A DNA stretch of 64,000 nucleotides from Klebsiella terrigena (GTDB lineage: Bacteria > Pseudomonadota > Gammaproteobacteria > Enterobacterales > Enterobacteriaceae). A model generated the notes under the pieces. It searched no databases, was not told the DNA's origin, and worked only from the letters and a program-made list of their open reading frames with translations. The stretch is taken from NCBI RefSeq assembly GCF_006539725.1, contig NZ_BJNO01000003.1, forward strand, positions 329,665 through 393,664, given 5' to 3'. Below, one piece after another: positions 26,749-36,034 of this stretch (position 1 is its first letter; each line of letters starts with the position of its first letter). A program made the position numbers and the translations under genes.

Positions 26749-28401
26749 TCACATATTCGGGTAGTTGGGGCCGCTGCCTCCTTCGGGGACCGTCCAGACG
26801 ATATTCTGCAACGGATCTTTGATATCGCAGGTTTTACAGTGCACGCAGTTCTGCGCGTTAATCTGTAATCTGGGCTTGCCTTCCGGCGCGATAATTTCAT
26901 ACACCCCTGCCGGGCAATAACGCTGCGCTGGCTCAGCAAAACGAGGCAGCGTTTCCCGCAGCGAAAGTTCGGCGTCTTTCAGCCGAAGGTGACAGGGCTG
27001 ATCTTCATCGTGAGACGTATTCGCCAGGTAAACGGAAGAGGGTTTATCAAAACTCAGCTGGTTATCCGGCTTCGGATAGCTGATGGGCGCGCTGCGTTCG
27101 GCCGTATCCAGCTGGAGATGATCCGCCCTGCGGTCGTGCAGCGTAAACGGCAGCCTGCCTTTAAACCAGTTCTGATCGATATAGTTGAGTGCGCCGCCTG
27201 CCACCGTTCCAAAACGATGCAGCAGCGGACCAAAGTTACGCGACTGCCACAGCTCTTCCCCCAGCCATGACTCGCTAAACGCCCGGGCAAAATCATCGAG
27301 GTTCCTTTTTTTATCAGGGGTTTGTACCAGCGCCCGATAGACCGATTCGGCGGCCAGCATGCCGCTTTTCATCGCCGTGTGGCTGCCCTTAATCTTGGCG
27401 AAGTTGAGCGTTCCCGCATCGCAGCCAATCAGCAGCCCGCCGGGAAAGTGCATTTTTGGCAGCGCATTGATCCCCCCTTTGGTGATAGCGCGCGCACCGT
27501 AGGAGAGGCGCTTCCCGCCGCTGAGGGTTTCGCTAAAGGCCGGATGATGCTTCATGCGCTGAAACTCATCGAACGGGCTTAGCCAGGGGTTGCGGTAGTT
27601 AAGATCGACAATCAGCCCAACGACAGCCTGATTATTCCCCGTATGGTAGAGAAAACTCCCTCCCGACGCCCCGTCGCTCAGCGGCCAGCCGGAGGCGTGT
27701 ACCACCTTTCCGGGACGGCTTTTTTGCGGAGCGATATCCCACAGCTCTTTTATCCCCAACGCGTAGTGCTGCGCATCGCGGCCGGCATCCAGCTGATAGC
27801 GGGTGATTAGCTGTTTACCGAGGTGGCCGCGGCAGCCTTCGGCAAAAAGGGTATATTTCGCCAGTAGATTCATGCCTGGCGTAAAGCCGGGTTTTTCTTG
27901 CCCTGCGGCATTAACGCCCATATCGCCGGTGGTGACGCCGGCGACGGTGCCCGCATCGTCGTACAGGATGCCGGCAGCGGCAAAGCCGGGGAAAATATCG
28001 ACTCCCAGTGACTCCGCCTGGCGGGCCAGCCAGCGGCAAAAATCCCCCAGGCTAATGACGAAATTACCGGCGTTATGCATCGGGGCAGGGGTAAGGGCCG
28101 TTGGGACCTTCCACGCTTTTTCGCCATCGCGCAGCAGCAGCAGCTCATCTTGCGTAACCGGCGTCGCGAGCGGTGCGCCGAGCGACTGCCAGTCGGGGAA
28201 AAGCTCATTGAGCGCCCGGGGTTCGAAAAGCGCGCCGGAAAGAATATGCGCCCCAATCTCGGCGCCTTTTTCAATGACGCAAACGCTCAGCGGGCGCTGA
28301 TCCTGCTGCGCCATCTGCATCAGCCGGCAGGCTGCCGACAGCCCGGCTGGGCCGCCACCGACGATGAGGACGTCAAATTCCATCGTTTCACGTTCCACCA
28401 T
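26749..28401 (-). CDS. Electron transfer flavoprotein-ubiquinone oxidoreductase
   Basis: About 550 residues. The FAD site VLIVGGGPAGLSAACRL is at the N-terminus. The middle has GCDAGTLNFAKIKGSHTAMKSGMLAAE, and the C-terminal ferredoxin part has CPAGVYEI and INAQNCVHCKTCDIKDP for the [4Fe-4S] cluster. It moves electrons from reduced ETF into the membrane quinone pool. It is last in the operon etfB-etfA-ETF-QO. The ATG at 28401 was chosen for the adjacent GGTGGAGG; 28383 is the other reasonable start. A full ETF-QO differs from the FixC type encoded with fixABX in E. coli. Confidence 0.92.
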   Translation of the reverse strand: MVERETMEFDVLIVGGGPAGLSAACRLMQMAQQDQRPLSVCVIEKGAEIGAHILSGALFEPRALNELFPDWQSLGAPLATPVTQDELLLLRDGEKAWKVPTALTPAPMHNAGNFVISLGDFCRWLARQAESLGVDIFPGFAAAGILYDDAGTVAGVTTGDMGVNAAGQEKPGFTPGMNLLAKYTLFAEGCRGHLGKQLITRYQLDAGRDAQHYALGIKELWDIAPQKSRPGKVVHASGWPLSDGASGGSFLYHTGNNQAVVGLIVDLNYRNPWLSPFDEFQRMKHHPAFSETLSGGKRLSYGARAITKGGINALPKMHFPGGLLIGCDAGTLNFAKIKGSHTAMKSGMLAAESVYRALVQTPDKKRNLDDFARAFSESWLGEELWQSRNFGPLLHRFGTVAGGALNYIDQNWFKGRLPFTLHDRRADHLQLDTAERSAPISYPKPDNQLSFDKPSSVYLANTSHDEDQPCHLRLKDAELSLRETLPRFAEPAQRYCPAGVYEIIAPEGKPRLQINAQNCVHCKTCDIKDPLQNIVWTVPEGGSGPNYPNM

Positions 28402-28434
28402 AACCTCCACCTTTCGTTGCCTGCCCTTTGCGGA

Positions 28435-29364
28435 TCAGAGTTTCGCCACCAGCTGCGGCACAATTTCGAACAGATCGCCCACCAGGCTGTAGTCGGCGAT
28501 TTTGAAAATAGGCGCCTCTTCATCGCTGTTGATGGCCACGATGACTCTGGCATTACTCATCCCCGCCAGGTGCTGAATCGCGCCGGAAATCCCCACCGCA
28601 ATATAGAGCTCCGGCGCGACGATTTTTCCGGTCTGACCGACCTGCAGATCGTTGGCGACCATACCCGCATCCACCGCCGCGCGGGATGCGCCCACGGCGC
28701 CGTGCAGCTTGTCGGCAAGCTGTGCGATAAGTGCAAAGTTTTCGCGGCTGCCCAGCGCACGGCCGCCGGAGACCACCACGCGGGCGGTAGAAAGCTGAGG
28801 ACGATCCGATGGCACCAGCTCTTCGTGAATGAAGCGGGAAAGCGGCGGATTATCGATGCGGCTAATGTGCTCAATCGGTGCGGAGAATTCGCTTTTTTGC
28901 GCCGCCGGGAAGCTGGAGACGCGTAGGGTCAGTACCACCAGCGGGTCGAGACTCTCGACGGTCGCGATGGCGCTACCCGCATAGATGGGGCGCCTGAACA
29001 CGCTGGCGCTGACCACCGCAGTCACGTCGGAGATTTGTGCGACGTCGGCGAGGGCCGCCACGCGTGGCAGGATGTTTTTGCCGTTTGAAGTGGCGGCGGC
29101 AAGGATATGGCTGTAGCCCTCGCGCAGGGAGAAGATCAGCGCGGCGACGTTTTCGGCCAGCTGGTTTTGAAAAACGCTATCGTCGGCGAGCAGCACCTTC
29201 GTTACGCCCGCGATGCGTGCCGCCTGCTCTGCGACCGTACGGCAATTTTTGCCCGACACCAGCAGCGTAATCTCGCCGCCCAGCTCGCGGGCGGCGCTCA
29301 CCGCGTTAAAGGTCACCGCGTTGAGCTGGTTATTATCATGTTCAACAAGGAGTAAAGTCGCCAT
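28435..29364 (-). CDS. etfA: Electron transfer flavoprotein alpha subunit
   Basis: 309 residues. The C-terminal FAD-binding domain is typical: VVSGGRALGSRENF, GASRAAVDAGMV, QVGQTGKIVAPELYIAVGISGAIQHLAGM and VAINSDEEAPIFKIADY. It forms a soluble heterodimer with the beta subunit and carries electrons from the acyl-CoA dehydrogenase to ETF-QO. The start follows the etfB stop by one base, so translation is coupled. Confidence 0.95.
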   Translation of the reverse strand: MATLLLVEHDNNQLNAVTFNAVSAARELGGEITLLVSGKNCRTVAEQAARIAGVTKVLLADDSVFQNQLAENVAALIFSLREGYSHILAAATSNGKNILPRVAALADVAQISDVTAVVSASVFRRPIYAGSAIATVESLDPLVVLTLRVSSFPAAQKSEFSAPIEHISRIDNPPLSRFIHEELVPSDRPQLSTARVVVSGGRALGSRENFALIAQLADKLHGAVGASRAAVDAGMVANDLQVGQTGKIVAPELYIAVGISGAIQHLAGMSNARVIVAINSDEEAPIFKIADYSLVGDLFEIVPQLVAKL

Positions 29365-29365
29365 A

Positions 29366-30115
29366 TCAAATCACCTTCGCTTCGTTTTTGAGCTTGTTCA
29401 GCAGTTCATCGACGCTGTCGACACGCACGCCGGCCTCGCGCGCCGGCGGGGCTTCGACCCGTAGCAGCGCCGTATGCGGGCGTAATTCAAGGCCAAACTC
29501 CTCTACAGGGAGGATGCTGAGCGGTTTCTTCTTGGCCTTCATCATGTTGGGCAGGGAGGTATAGCGTGGCTGGTTAAGGCGCAGGTCGGTGGTGATAATG
29601 GCCGGCAGCGTCAGCGAAAGAATCTGCAGGCCGCCGTCAATTTCACGGGTGACGATAGCCTGACCATTTTCAACGCGTAGCTCAGCGGCAAAGGTTCCCT
29701 GCGGGTAACCGCACAGGGCTGCGAGCATCTGCCCGGTCTGGTTGTTGTCGCCATCGATGGATTGTTTCCCCATCAGGATCAGCGACGGCTGTTCCTGGGC
29801 GACGACTTTCGCCAGCACTTTTGCCAGATTGAGCGGCTCGAGGGGCTGGGCGGTGGTGATGAGCAGCCCGCGATCGGCTCCCATTGCCAGCGCGCTGCGC
29901 AGCTGTTCCTGGGCCGCGTCATCACCGATGGTCACCACCACAATCTCGCTGGCGATACCGAGCTCCTTCAGGCGAATGGCTTCTTCAACCGCAATCTCGC
30001 AGAACGGGTTGAGCGCCATTTTGGCGTTGGTGAGATCAACCTGGCTACCATCGCTTTTGACGCGGATTTTAACGTTGTGGTCGACAACGCGCTTAATGGG
30101 GATGAGAACTTTCAT
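29366..30115 (-). CDS. etfB: Electron transfer flavoprotein beta subunit
   Basis: 249 residues: MKVLIPIKRVVDHNVKIRVK at the N-terminus, NPFCEIAVEEAIRLKE, LMGKQSIDGDNNQTGQMLAALCG (AMP site region) and a C-terminal arm. It is the first gene of the etf operon, with operator site 4 centred about 51 bases upstream of its start. Confidence 0.95.
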   Translation of the reverse strand: MKVLIPIKRVVDHNVKIRVKSDGSQVDLTNAKMALNPFCEIAVEEAIRLKELGIASEIVVVTIGDDAAQEQLRSALAMGADRGLLITTAQPLEPLNLAKVLAKVVAQEQPSLILMGKQSIDGDNNQTGQMLAALCGYPQGTFAAELRVENGQAIVTREIDGGLQILSLTLPAIITTDLRLNQPRYTSLPNMMKAKKKPLSILPVEEFGLELRPHTALLRVEAPPAREAGVRVDSVDELLNKLKNEAKVI

Positions 30116-30159
30116 CGTTACCTCTCGGAATGTTTTATGTTTCTCTCGATTTAAGTAAA

Positions 30160-30173
30160 TAACTATTTAGTTA
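30160..30173 (-). promoter_or_regulatory. TetR-type operator, site 4 (etf operon promoter)
   Basis: TAACTATTTAGTTA, within a 24-base imperfect palindrome (30155-30178) matching in ten of twelve pairs. It lies 45-58 bases upstream of etfB on the minus strand. Confidence 0.78.
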
Positions 30174-30224
30174 TTTATTCAACCGATTTTTGCCCATGGT
30201 GCGAGCATGGGCGGCAATTTGCGA

Positions 30225-31811
30225 TCAGTGTGACGCGATAATCAGATCGCTGGCTTTCTCGGCAATCATGATGGTAGGGGCGTTGGTGTTGGAGCTGACC
30301 AGGCTTGGCATTACCGACGAGTCCACCACGCGTAGCCCCTCAATGCCGCGAACGCGCAGCTGGGTATCGACGACCGACAGCGCATCGACGCCCATTTTGC
30401 AGGTGCCAACCGGGTGATAGCAGGTGCGCGCAAAGCGGCGAATGTAGTCTTCAAGCTCTTTATCACTTTGCGCTTCGTGTCCCGGCATATGCTCGCGGCG
30501 GATATACGGCGAGAAGGCGCTTTGCTGCATGATATCGCGCATCAGCTTGCAGCCTTCAATGGTCATTTTCATGTCGTAAGGATCGCTGAGATAGTTCGGG
30601 TCGATGAGCGGGGCGTCGCTGGCGTTAGCCGTGCGCAAAGTGACCCGGCCACGGCTGCGCGGACGCAGGAAATAGCTGTTAATCGTCACGCCGGAGCCGG
30701 AAGGCACCGGTTCGATACCGGCTTCCACGCCGGCTCCGGCCAGGAAGTGAATTTGGGTATCCGGGTTCACCGACTGCTTATCGGCGTACCAGAAGGCGCC
30801 GCCTTCGACGATATTCGAACAGACCGGCCCTTTACGGAACAGCAGATACTCCAGCCCGGCCCACATCATCCAGTGCGTCTTTTTGTATTTGTCATAGCTC
30901 AGGGCGTTGCCGAGCTCAAATATCAGATCGATGCCCACGTGGTCCTGCAGATTCTCACCTACGCCCGGAAGATCGGCCGCGACCGTAATCCCTTTTTTAG
31001 CGAGCTCATCCGCCGCGCCAATCCCTGAAAGCTGCAGCAGTTTAGGGGAGCCGATCGCCCCGGCGCTGACGATAACTTCACAGCTGGCATGCAGCCGCTG
31101 CTGCTTGCCATCCTGGTAAATCTCCACGCCGACGGCGCGCTGGTTATCGATAATCAGCCGGGAAATATGGCAGCCGGTTTTAATGGTGAGATTACTGCGC
31201 CGGCTCGCGTCCTTCAGATATCCCACCGCCGTGGAGCAGCGGCGGGCATGGCGGGTGGTGGTCTGATAGAGACCGCAGCCGGCCTGGGTAGCGCCGTTGA
31301 AATCAGGATTGTAGGGCAACCCCGCCTGCTGGCAGGCTTTGCTGAAGGTTTTACTCATCAGGTTCGCGCCGACCGGGCTGGAGACGCCGAGCGGACCGCC
31401 GACGCCGTGCCAGGCGTTTGAAAAGGTATCGTTATCCTCGGACTTAATAAAATAGCGCTGGATATCGGCAAAAGACCAGCCGTCGCAGCCCTCATCTGCC
31501 GCCCAGCGGTCGTAGTCCGCCGGGGTGCCGCGGGTGAACACCTCCGCGTTGATAGAGCTACCGCCGCCCAATACCCGCCCCTGGGCAAACAGCAGTTCGC
31601 GATTGCCCAGCTGGGGCTGGGGCACCGTTTTATAGCCCCAGGTCAGCGGCCCGGAGGTGAGTTTGCTAAAACCGACCGGTAAATGGATGTAGGGGTTGCT
31701 GTCCTTTGGACCCGCCTCAACCAGCAGCACTTTACAGTGGCTATTTTCACTTAGGCGCGAGGCAAGGACGCTACCCGCCGAACCGCCGCCAATAATAATG
31801 TAGTCGTACAT
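30225..31811 (-). CDS. GMC-family FAD-dependent alcohol oxidoreductase
   Basis: 528 residues from the ATG at 31811, preceded by AGAGGATC; a longer reading to 31835 overlaps the previous stop. N-terminal YIIIGGGSAGSVLASRLSE binds FAD; GGGSSINAEVFTRG is the first GMC signature; the C-terminal TCYHPVGTCKMG holds the catalytic His, and SNTNAPTIMIAEKASDLI closes the FAD site. It resembles choline dehydrogenase and AlkJ-like alcohol dehydrogenases that feed the respiratory chain. It is cotranscribed with the aldehyde dehydrogenase upstream: alcohol to aldehyde to acid. Confidence 0.92.
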   Translation of the reverse strand: MYDYIIIGGGSAGSVLASRLSENSHCKVLLVEAGPKDSNPYIHLPVGFSKLTSGPLTWGYKTVPQPQLGNRELLFAQGRVLGGGSSINAEVFTRGTPADYDRWAADEGCDGWSFADIQRYFIKSEDNDTFSNAWHGVGGPLGVSSPVGANLMSKTFSKACQQAGLPYNPDFNGATQAGCGLYQTTTRHARRCSTAVGYLKDASRRSNLTIKTGCHISRLIIDNQRAVGVEIYQDGKQQRLHASCEVIVSAGAIGSPKLLQLSGIGAADELAKKGITVAADLPGVGENLQDHVGIDLIFELGNALSYDKYKKTHWMMWAGLEYLLFRKGPVCSNIVEGGAFWYADKQSVNPDTQIHFLAGAGVEAGIEPVPSGSGVTINSYFLRPRSRGRVTLRTANASDAPLIDPNYLSDPYDMKMTIEGCKLMRDIMQQSAFSPYIRREHMPGHEAQSDKELEDYIRRFARTCYHPVGTCKMGVDALSVVDTQLRVRGIEGLRVVDSSVMPSLVSSNTNAPTIMIAEKASDLIIASH

Positions 31812-31831
31812 GTCGGATCCTCTACCAAAAA

Positions 31832-33349
31832 TCATTCAGCGAGCCATTTGGCGCGCTTGCCCAACTGAATATGCACGGATTTAATTTCGGTATATTCATC
31901 CAGTCCATAGCTGCCGCTTTCGCGTCCGATGCCGGATTGTTTAAATCCGCCTGAAGGCAGTTCAGGACCGCCGGCGATAGTGGTGTTCACCCACAGCCTG
32001 CCCGCTTTAAGATCGCGGAATCCCTGTACCGCATGATCCAGGTTTGAGGTCCAGATGCTGGCAGCCAGTCCGTAGCAGGTATCATTGGCAATTCTGATTG
32101 CTTCTTCATAACTGTCGAACGGGGTGACGCAGAGTACCGGGCCGAAGATCTCTTCGCGGAAAATCGCCATCTCCGGCGTCACATCATCGAAAATAGTGGG
32201 TTCGATAAACAGCCCGCGGTCAGCGTTAACCGCGCCTCCGCCGGTGAGCAGCGTTGCGCCCTCATTTTTGCCCTGTTCAATATAGCTGAGCACGGTCTGG
32301 AAATGCTTCTCGGTGATAATCGCGCCAATCTGGGTGCTTTCATCCAGCGGATCGCCGCTGCGTACCTTTTGCGCGCGCTCAACCAGCTTCTGACAGAAAT
32401 CCTTATGGATTGAACGCTCAACCAGCAGGCGGCTGCCGCTGACGCAGCACTGCCCGGTATTGAACAGGAAACCAAACAGCGTACCGTCCAGCGCGGCGTC
32501 GAGATCGGCATCGGCAAACACCACCTGCGGGTTCTTGCCGCCCAACTCCAGCCCAAGACGCTTAATGTTTTTTGCCGAAGCGTGCAGCGCCATCTGGCCG
32601 ACGGCGGTAGAGCCGGTGAAGGAAACCATATCAACGTCGGCATGCTCGGTAATATGCTGACCGACAACCGAACCGCTGCCGGTGACGACGTTAAACACGC
32701 CGTCCGGCAGGCCCGCTTCTTTAAGGATGCCGGCCAGCAGCAGGGTCGTGCCGGAGGTGATCTCAGCGGCCTTGGCCACCAGCGTACAGCCCGCCGCCAG
32801 AATATAGGGGTAGCGTTCTGCGCCAATAAAGAAGGGGAAGTTCCACGGGGTGATGACGCCGACGACGCCAATAGGTTCGCGGGTCACCAGGCCCAGCATG
32901 CTGTCGCCGAGGTTATTAAAGCTGTCACCCTTGACGCTGCGCGCCAGACCCGCGGCATACTCCCAAATATCCGCAGCACCCTGAATTTCACCGCGGGACT
33001 GGGCGATCGGTTTGCCGGTCTCAAGCGTTTCCAGCAGCGCCAGCTCGGCCAGCTTTTCGCGGATCAGCTGCGCGGTTTTCAGCAGTACCGCCGCCCGCGC
33101 CGCGCCGCTAATCCGCGACCACTTCCCGGAGTCAAAGGCTTCCCTGGCCGCTTTTACCGCGTCATCAACGTCTTCAGCGGTGCCGGCAGGGTAGCTGCTG
33201 ACGACAATATCGTGGGCCGGGCTTTTACGCACAAAGTTTTCGCTGCCGTGGCCGGCGGTCCATTTGCCGTTGATGAACATCTGAAACTCGCGTGCTTTTT
33301 CGGGCAGCAAAGCGTGGTTAACGTCTACAGGGCGAAATGTATTGCTCAT
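31832..33349 (-). CDS. NAD(P)-dependent aldehyde dehydrogenase
   Basis: 505 residues from the ATG at 33349, preceded by GGAAGAGGA. Full-length ALDH: GVITPWNFPF, FTGSTAVGQ (coenzyme loop), LELGGKNPQVV with the general-base Glu, NTGQCCVSGSRLL with the catalytic Cys, and EIFGPVLCV. It resembles betaine-aldehyde and related dehydrogenases. It is first in a two-gene operon with the GMC enzyme and so probably oxidises that enzyme's product. Confidence 0.93.
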   Translation of the reverse strand: MSNTFRPVDVNHALLPEKAREFQMFINGKWTAGHGSENFVRKSPAHDIVVSSYPAGTAEDVDDAVKAAREAFDSGKWSRISGAARAAVLLKTAQLIREKLAELALLETLETGKPIAQSRGEIQGAADIWEYAAGLARSVKGDSFNNLGDSMLGLVTREPIGVVGVITPWNFPFFIGAERYPYILAAGCTLVAKAAEITSGTTLLLAGILKEAGLPDGVFNVVTGSGSVVGQHITEHADVDMVSFTGSTAVGQMALHASAKNIKRLGLELGGKNPQVVFADADLDAALDGTLFGFLFNTGQCCVSGSRLLVERSIHKDFCQKLVERAQKVRSGDPLDESTQIGAIITEKHFQTVLSYIEQGKNEGATLLTGGGAVNADRGLFIEPTIFDDVTPEMAIFREEIFGPVLCVTPFDSYEEAIRIANDTCYGLAASIWTSNLDHAVQGFRDLKAGRLWVNTTIAGGPELPSGGFKQSGIGRESGSYGLDEYTEIKSVHIQLGKRAKWLAE

Positions 33350-33377
33350 AATCCTCTTCCCATCGTTCATAGCATGT

Positions 33378-33393
33378 CTTACCGAACGGTAAG
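33378..33393. promoter_or_regulatory. Second palindrome upstream of the aldehyde dehydrogenase gene
   Basis: CTTACCG-AA-CGGTAAG, seven perfect arm pairs, 29-44 bases upstream of the ATG at 33349. It differs in sequence from the TAAC-N6-GTTA sites. It may be a separate operator or a small hairpin in the leader. Confidence 0.5.
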
Positions 33394-33503
33394 AGCCGGT
33401 GTGTGATCGTTGTCATCCTGCCCTAAAGGTGATAAGTGCTGACAGGGTGTACGGGTTTGTTGTGTTTAACTTGATGTTTTAAAAGATTAATGTATTATAT
33501 ATA

Positions 33504-33517
33504 TAACCATATGGTTA
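33504..33517. promoter_or_regulatory. TetR-type operator, site 5 (between aldehyde dehydrogenase and tetR genes)
   Basis: TAACCATATGGTTA, a perfect 14-base palindrome. It is nearly midway between the two divergent starts (155 and 162 bases away), so it could serve both and give autoregulation of the TetR gene. Confidence 0.78.
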
Positions 33518-33678
33518 CATATGTTAGCACGCTGTTTTTCGCATGGATAAGAAAACGCCAGCCCTTGTAATGAAATTGTTAAGCGGCTAGCAGAAAGAAT
33601 AACAGTCAAAAATTTTTCTTGATTTCCTCCAATGAGTAAGGATTAATCATCAGCCAGATCCGCAACCAAAACGATGTA

Positions 33679-34323
33679 ATGACTAAATCAGCTTCTGAAA
33701 AAACAGTGCAGGTCCGTGACCCTATTGCGACACAAAATCGGATCCTCAAAGCCGCGAAACGAGAGTTTGCGCAAAAGGGACTCGGCGGGGCGCGCATTGA
33801 CGTTGTCGCTGAAAAAGCAAAGTCAAATAAGCGCATGATTTATCACTATTTCGGTAGCAAGGAGCAGCTTTTTCAGAAAGTCGTTGAAGACTCCTATCTC
33901 GATATTCGTGCGGCGGAAAAAAAATTAAATCTTGAAAAGCTGGAGCCGCAAGAGGCGGTTGAAGCGCTGGTTCGCTTTACCTGGAACTACTACCTGAAAA
34001 ATCCGGAATTCCTGACCCTGGTCAACAGCGAAAACCTGCATCGTGCCGTGCATCTGAAAAAATCAGTGGCGATCAAGTCAGCGCAAAAATCGATGGTCGC
34101 CCTCATGGAAAATATCCTTCAGCGCGGGGTGGAGCAGGGCGTGTTCAGAGCTGGCGTCGATCCTGAGCAGCTGGTGATTACCATTGCGGCAGTAAACTAC
34201 TATTACTTTAATAATAAATATACTGGCGCCATTTTGTTCGATCGTAATTTCATGGATGCTGATTCCCTTCAGCAGCGCCTTGATTTCAACGTCGAAACAA
34301 TAATGCGGATATTACAGCCCTGA
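33679..34323 (+). CDS. TetR-family regulator of the catabolic cluster
   Basis: 214 residues. The N-terminal TetR HTH is clear: RILKAAKREFAQKGLGGARIDVVAEKAKSNKRMIYHYFGSKEQLF. The C-terminal ligand domain resembles the YcdC/RutR type in layout (RFTWNYYLKNPEFLTLVNSENL). It is the only regulator gene inside 22.9-46.2 kb, and TAAC-N6-GTTA palindromes stand before every transcription unit there, so it is the likely repressor and probably responds to a pathway intermediate, perhaps an acyl-CoA. The ribosome site is weak. Confidence 0.88.
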   Translation: MTKSASEKTVQVRDPIATQNRILKAAKREFAQKGLGGARIDVVAEKAKSNKRMIYHYFGSKEQLFQKVVEDSYLDIRAAEKKLNLEKLEPQEAVEALVRFTWNYYLKNPEFLTLVNSENLHRAVHLKKSVAIKSAQKSMVALMENILQRGVEQGVFRAGVDPEQLVITIAAVNYYYFNNKYTGAILFDRNFMDADSLQQRLDFNVETIMRILQP

Positions 34324-34343
34324 TACCCGCATTACCCCACGAT

Positions 34344-35852
34344 TCAAAGAGAAACGATGGCGGGGCGATCGACTTTCGGACAGAACTGCATGCGCTGCAA
34401 AATATCCTGTTCGAGATCAACCCCGCTCACCACCGCGACCAGCTCCACGCCGTCTTCCGTTAGCTTGAAAATCGCGCGCTCCGTGACGTACAGCACCTCC
34501 TGCCCGCGCTTTATGGCTTCCGGTCCGCTGAAGGTGATATGACGAACCTTTTGCACCAGCTTAGGAATTTGCCCGTGGGATTCAATCTGTAACTGCTCCC
34601 CCTGCTGGCAAACCTGTAAACCTTTCGCTTCGAAGGTGCCGCAGAAAACCACCTTTTTGGCGCCGCAGGTAATATCAATGAAGCCGCCCGGCCCGACGAT
34701 CGTGTCGCCAAGCTGCGAAACGTTAACGTTGCCTTCCGCGTCCATTTCTCCCATGCCGAGGAAGGTGATATCCAGCCCGCCGCCGCAAAACAGATCGAAC
34801 TGATCGAGCGAGCTGACAATGGCCTGCGGATACTTTGCCGCCCCGAACAGCGCGCCGTCGAGAAGCTGGCCGTTGTGAATACCCTGTTCCACCATCTGCC
34901 AACAGGAATCTACCAGCGATTTTTCCGCCATGGCCGAGATCCCGCCGGGGATGCCGAACCCGTAATTGACCCGCATATTTGGCTTCAGCTCCCGTACCGC
35001 CAGCCCCGAAATCAGGCGGCGAATCCCCTCAGCCGGCGCGTCGAGCGGGTGCTCAACCGGCGGAGCGACCTGACCGGAGATGGCCGGATCGTATTCGGCA
35101 AGATAGCTCTGTCGCTGCGCCGGACACTCGACGATATGGTCGATCATTACGCCGGGAACGGTCACTTTTCGGGCCGGGACAAAGTGCGCAGGCGTGGTGG
35201 ATTTCACCTGGGCGATGACCATCCCGCCGTTGTTATGTGCGGCTAACGCGACGGCATAGGTATCCAGATCCGCCGGCTCTTCGCTGGTGGAAATATTCGC
35301 CACCGCATCCGCCTGTGAACCGTGAATCACCGCGACATCAACTTTAAAAGGTTTGTAGTGCAGCCAGGTTTTGCCGTCGAGCTCAATGCGCGAAACGATA
35401 TTTTCGCAGGTGATGTCGTTGCATTTTCCACCGCTAATCAGCGGGTCAACAAAGGTCCCCAGCCCGACGCTGGAAATGACCCCCGGGCGCCCGGCGCCGC
35501 TTTCGCGATACAGCGTCATAATGATACCTGTGGGTAAGCAGTAGGCTTCAATCTCATTATTACGAGCCATTTTTTGCAGCTCGGATGACCACGACCAGTG
35601 CCCGCCGATGATCCGCTTGATGAGGCCCGGAATGGCCAGCCGTCCGAGACCGGATCCTTTGCCGTCGCCGATACCTAAGGCATGGATCAGGGTCAGATTC
35701 CGCGGATGCCCGGTCTCGCGATAGCGCGTCGCGATGGCCGCCATGATGTAGTCTGACTCCAGCAGCCCGCCGCCGGAGCCGGTGAAGGCAACGGTGGCGT
35801 TGTCTTTAATCAAAGCCACTGCGTCATCGACGCTTTTTAGTTTGCCGTGCAT
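34344..35852 (-). CDS. Acyl-CoA:carboxylate CoA-transferase (YdiF-like)
   Basis: 502 residues, a fused alpha-beta family I CoA-transferase as in YdiF/propionate CoA-transferase. The N-terminal half has VAFTGSGGGLLESDYI and HALGIGDGKGSGLGRLA; the C-terminal half has NYGFGIPGGISAM, the putative nucleophile region FDLFCGGGLDITFLGMGEMDAEGNVN, and GAKKVVFCGTF. It would move CoA from acetyl-CoA or similar to the acid made by the aldehyde dehydrogenase, giving the substrate for the acyl-CoA dehydrogenase. Operator site 6 lies 37 bases upstream. Confidence 0.88.
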   Translation of the reverse strand: MHGKLKSVDDAVALIKDNATVAFTGSGGGLLESDYIMAAIATRYRETGHPRNLTLIHALGIGDGKGSGLGRLAIPGLIKRIIGGHWSWSSELQKMARNNEIEAYCLPTGIIMTLYRESGAGRPGVISSVGLGTFVDPLISGGKCNDITCENIVSRIELDGKTWLHYKPFKVDVAVIHGSQADAVANISTSEEPADLDTYAVALAAHNNGGMVIAQVKSTTPAHFVPARKVTVPGVMIDHIVECPAQRQSYLAEYDPAISGQVAPPVEHPLDAPAEGIRRLISGLAVRELKPNMRVNYGFGIPGGISAMAEKSLVDSCWQMVEQGIHNGQLLDGALFGAAKYPQAIVSSLDQFDLFCGGGLDITFLGMGEMDAEGNVNVSQLGDTIVGPGGFIDITCGAKKVVFCGTFEAKGLQVCQQGEQLQIESHGQIPKLVQKVRHITFSGPEAIKRGQEVLYVTERAIFKLTEDGVELVAVVSGVDLEQDILQRMQFCPKVDRPAIVSL

Positions 35853-35888
35853 TCTCGTTATCCTCGTTGCATTTGATCTTAAGTAAAC

Positions 35889-35902
35889 TAACTAGTTAGT
35901 TA
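35889..35902 (-). promoter_or_regulatory. TetR-type operator, site 6 (CoA-transferase promoter)
   Basis: TAACTAGTTAGTTA, inside a perfect 16-base palindrome (AACTAACT/AGTTAGTT, 35886-35901) that contains the 14-base form in two overlapping registers. It lies immediately upstream of the minus-strand start. Confidence 0.8.
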
Positions 35903-35986
35903 CAATTACAGAAAAAAAAGGAAGGATCAACGTTGTTGATGGTGCTTTGTTATCCAGGTAACATTTTCGCAATACTTGCTCTGATA

Positions 35987-36000
35987 TAACTATCTTGTTA
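35987..36000 (+). promoter_or_regulatory. TetR-type operator, site 7 (aldo-keto reductase promoter)
   Basis: TAACTATCTTGTTA followed at once by another GTTA. It lies 35-48 bases upstream of the ATG at 36035. The gap between the divergent genes holds this site and site 6, one per promoter. Confidence 0.72.
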
Positions 36001-36034
36001 GTTAATTAAATTATCAATCCGCAGGAGGGCTGGC

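Noticed and set aside
30225..33349. Identification of the GMC and aldehyde dehydrogenase pair as betA-betB (choline to betaine)
   Set aside because: No BetI or BetT, the shared operators tie the pair to the CoA-transferase/ETF cluster, and the sequences are only generally similar to the Bet enzymes.
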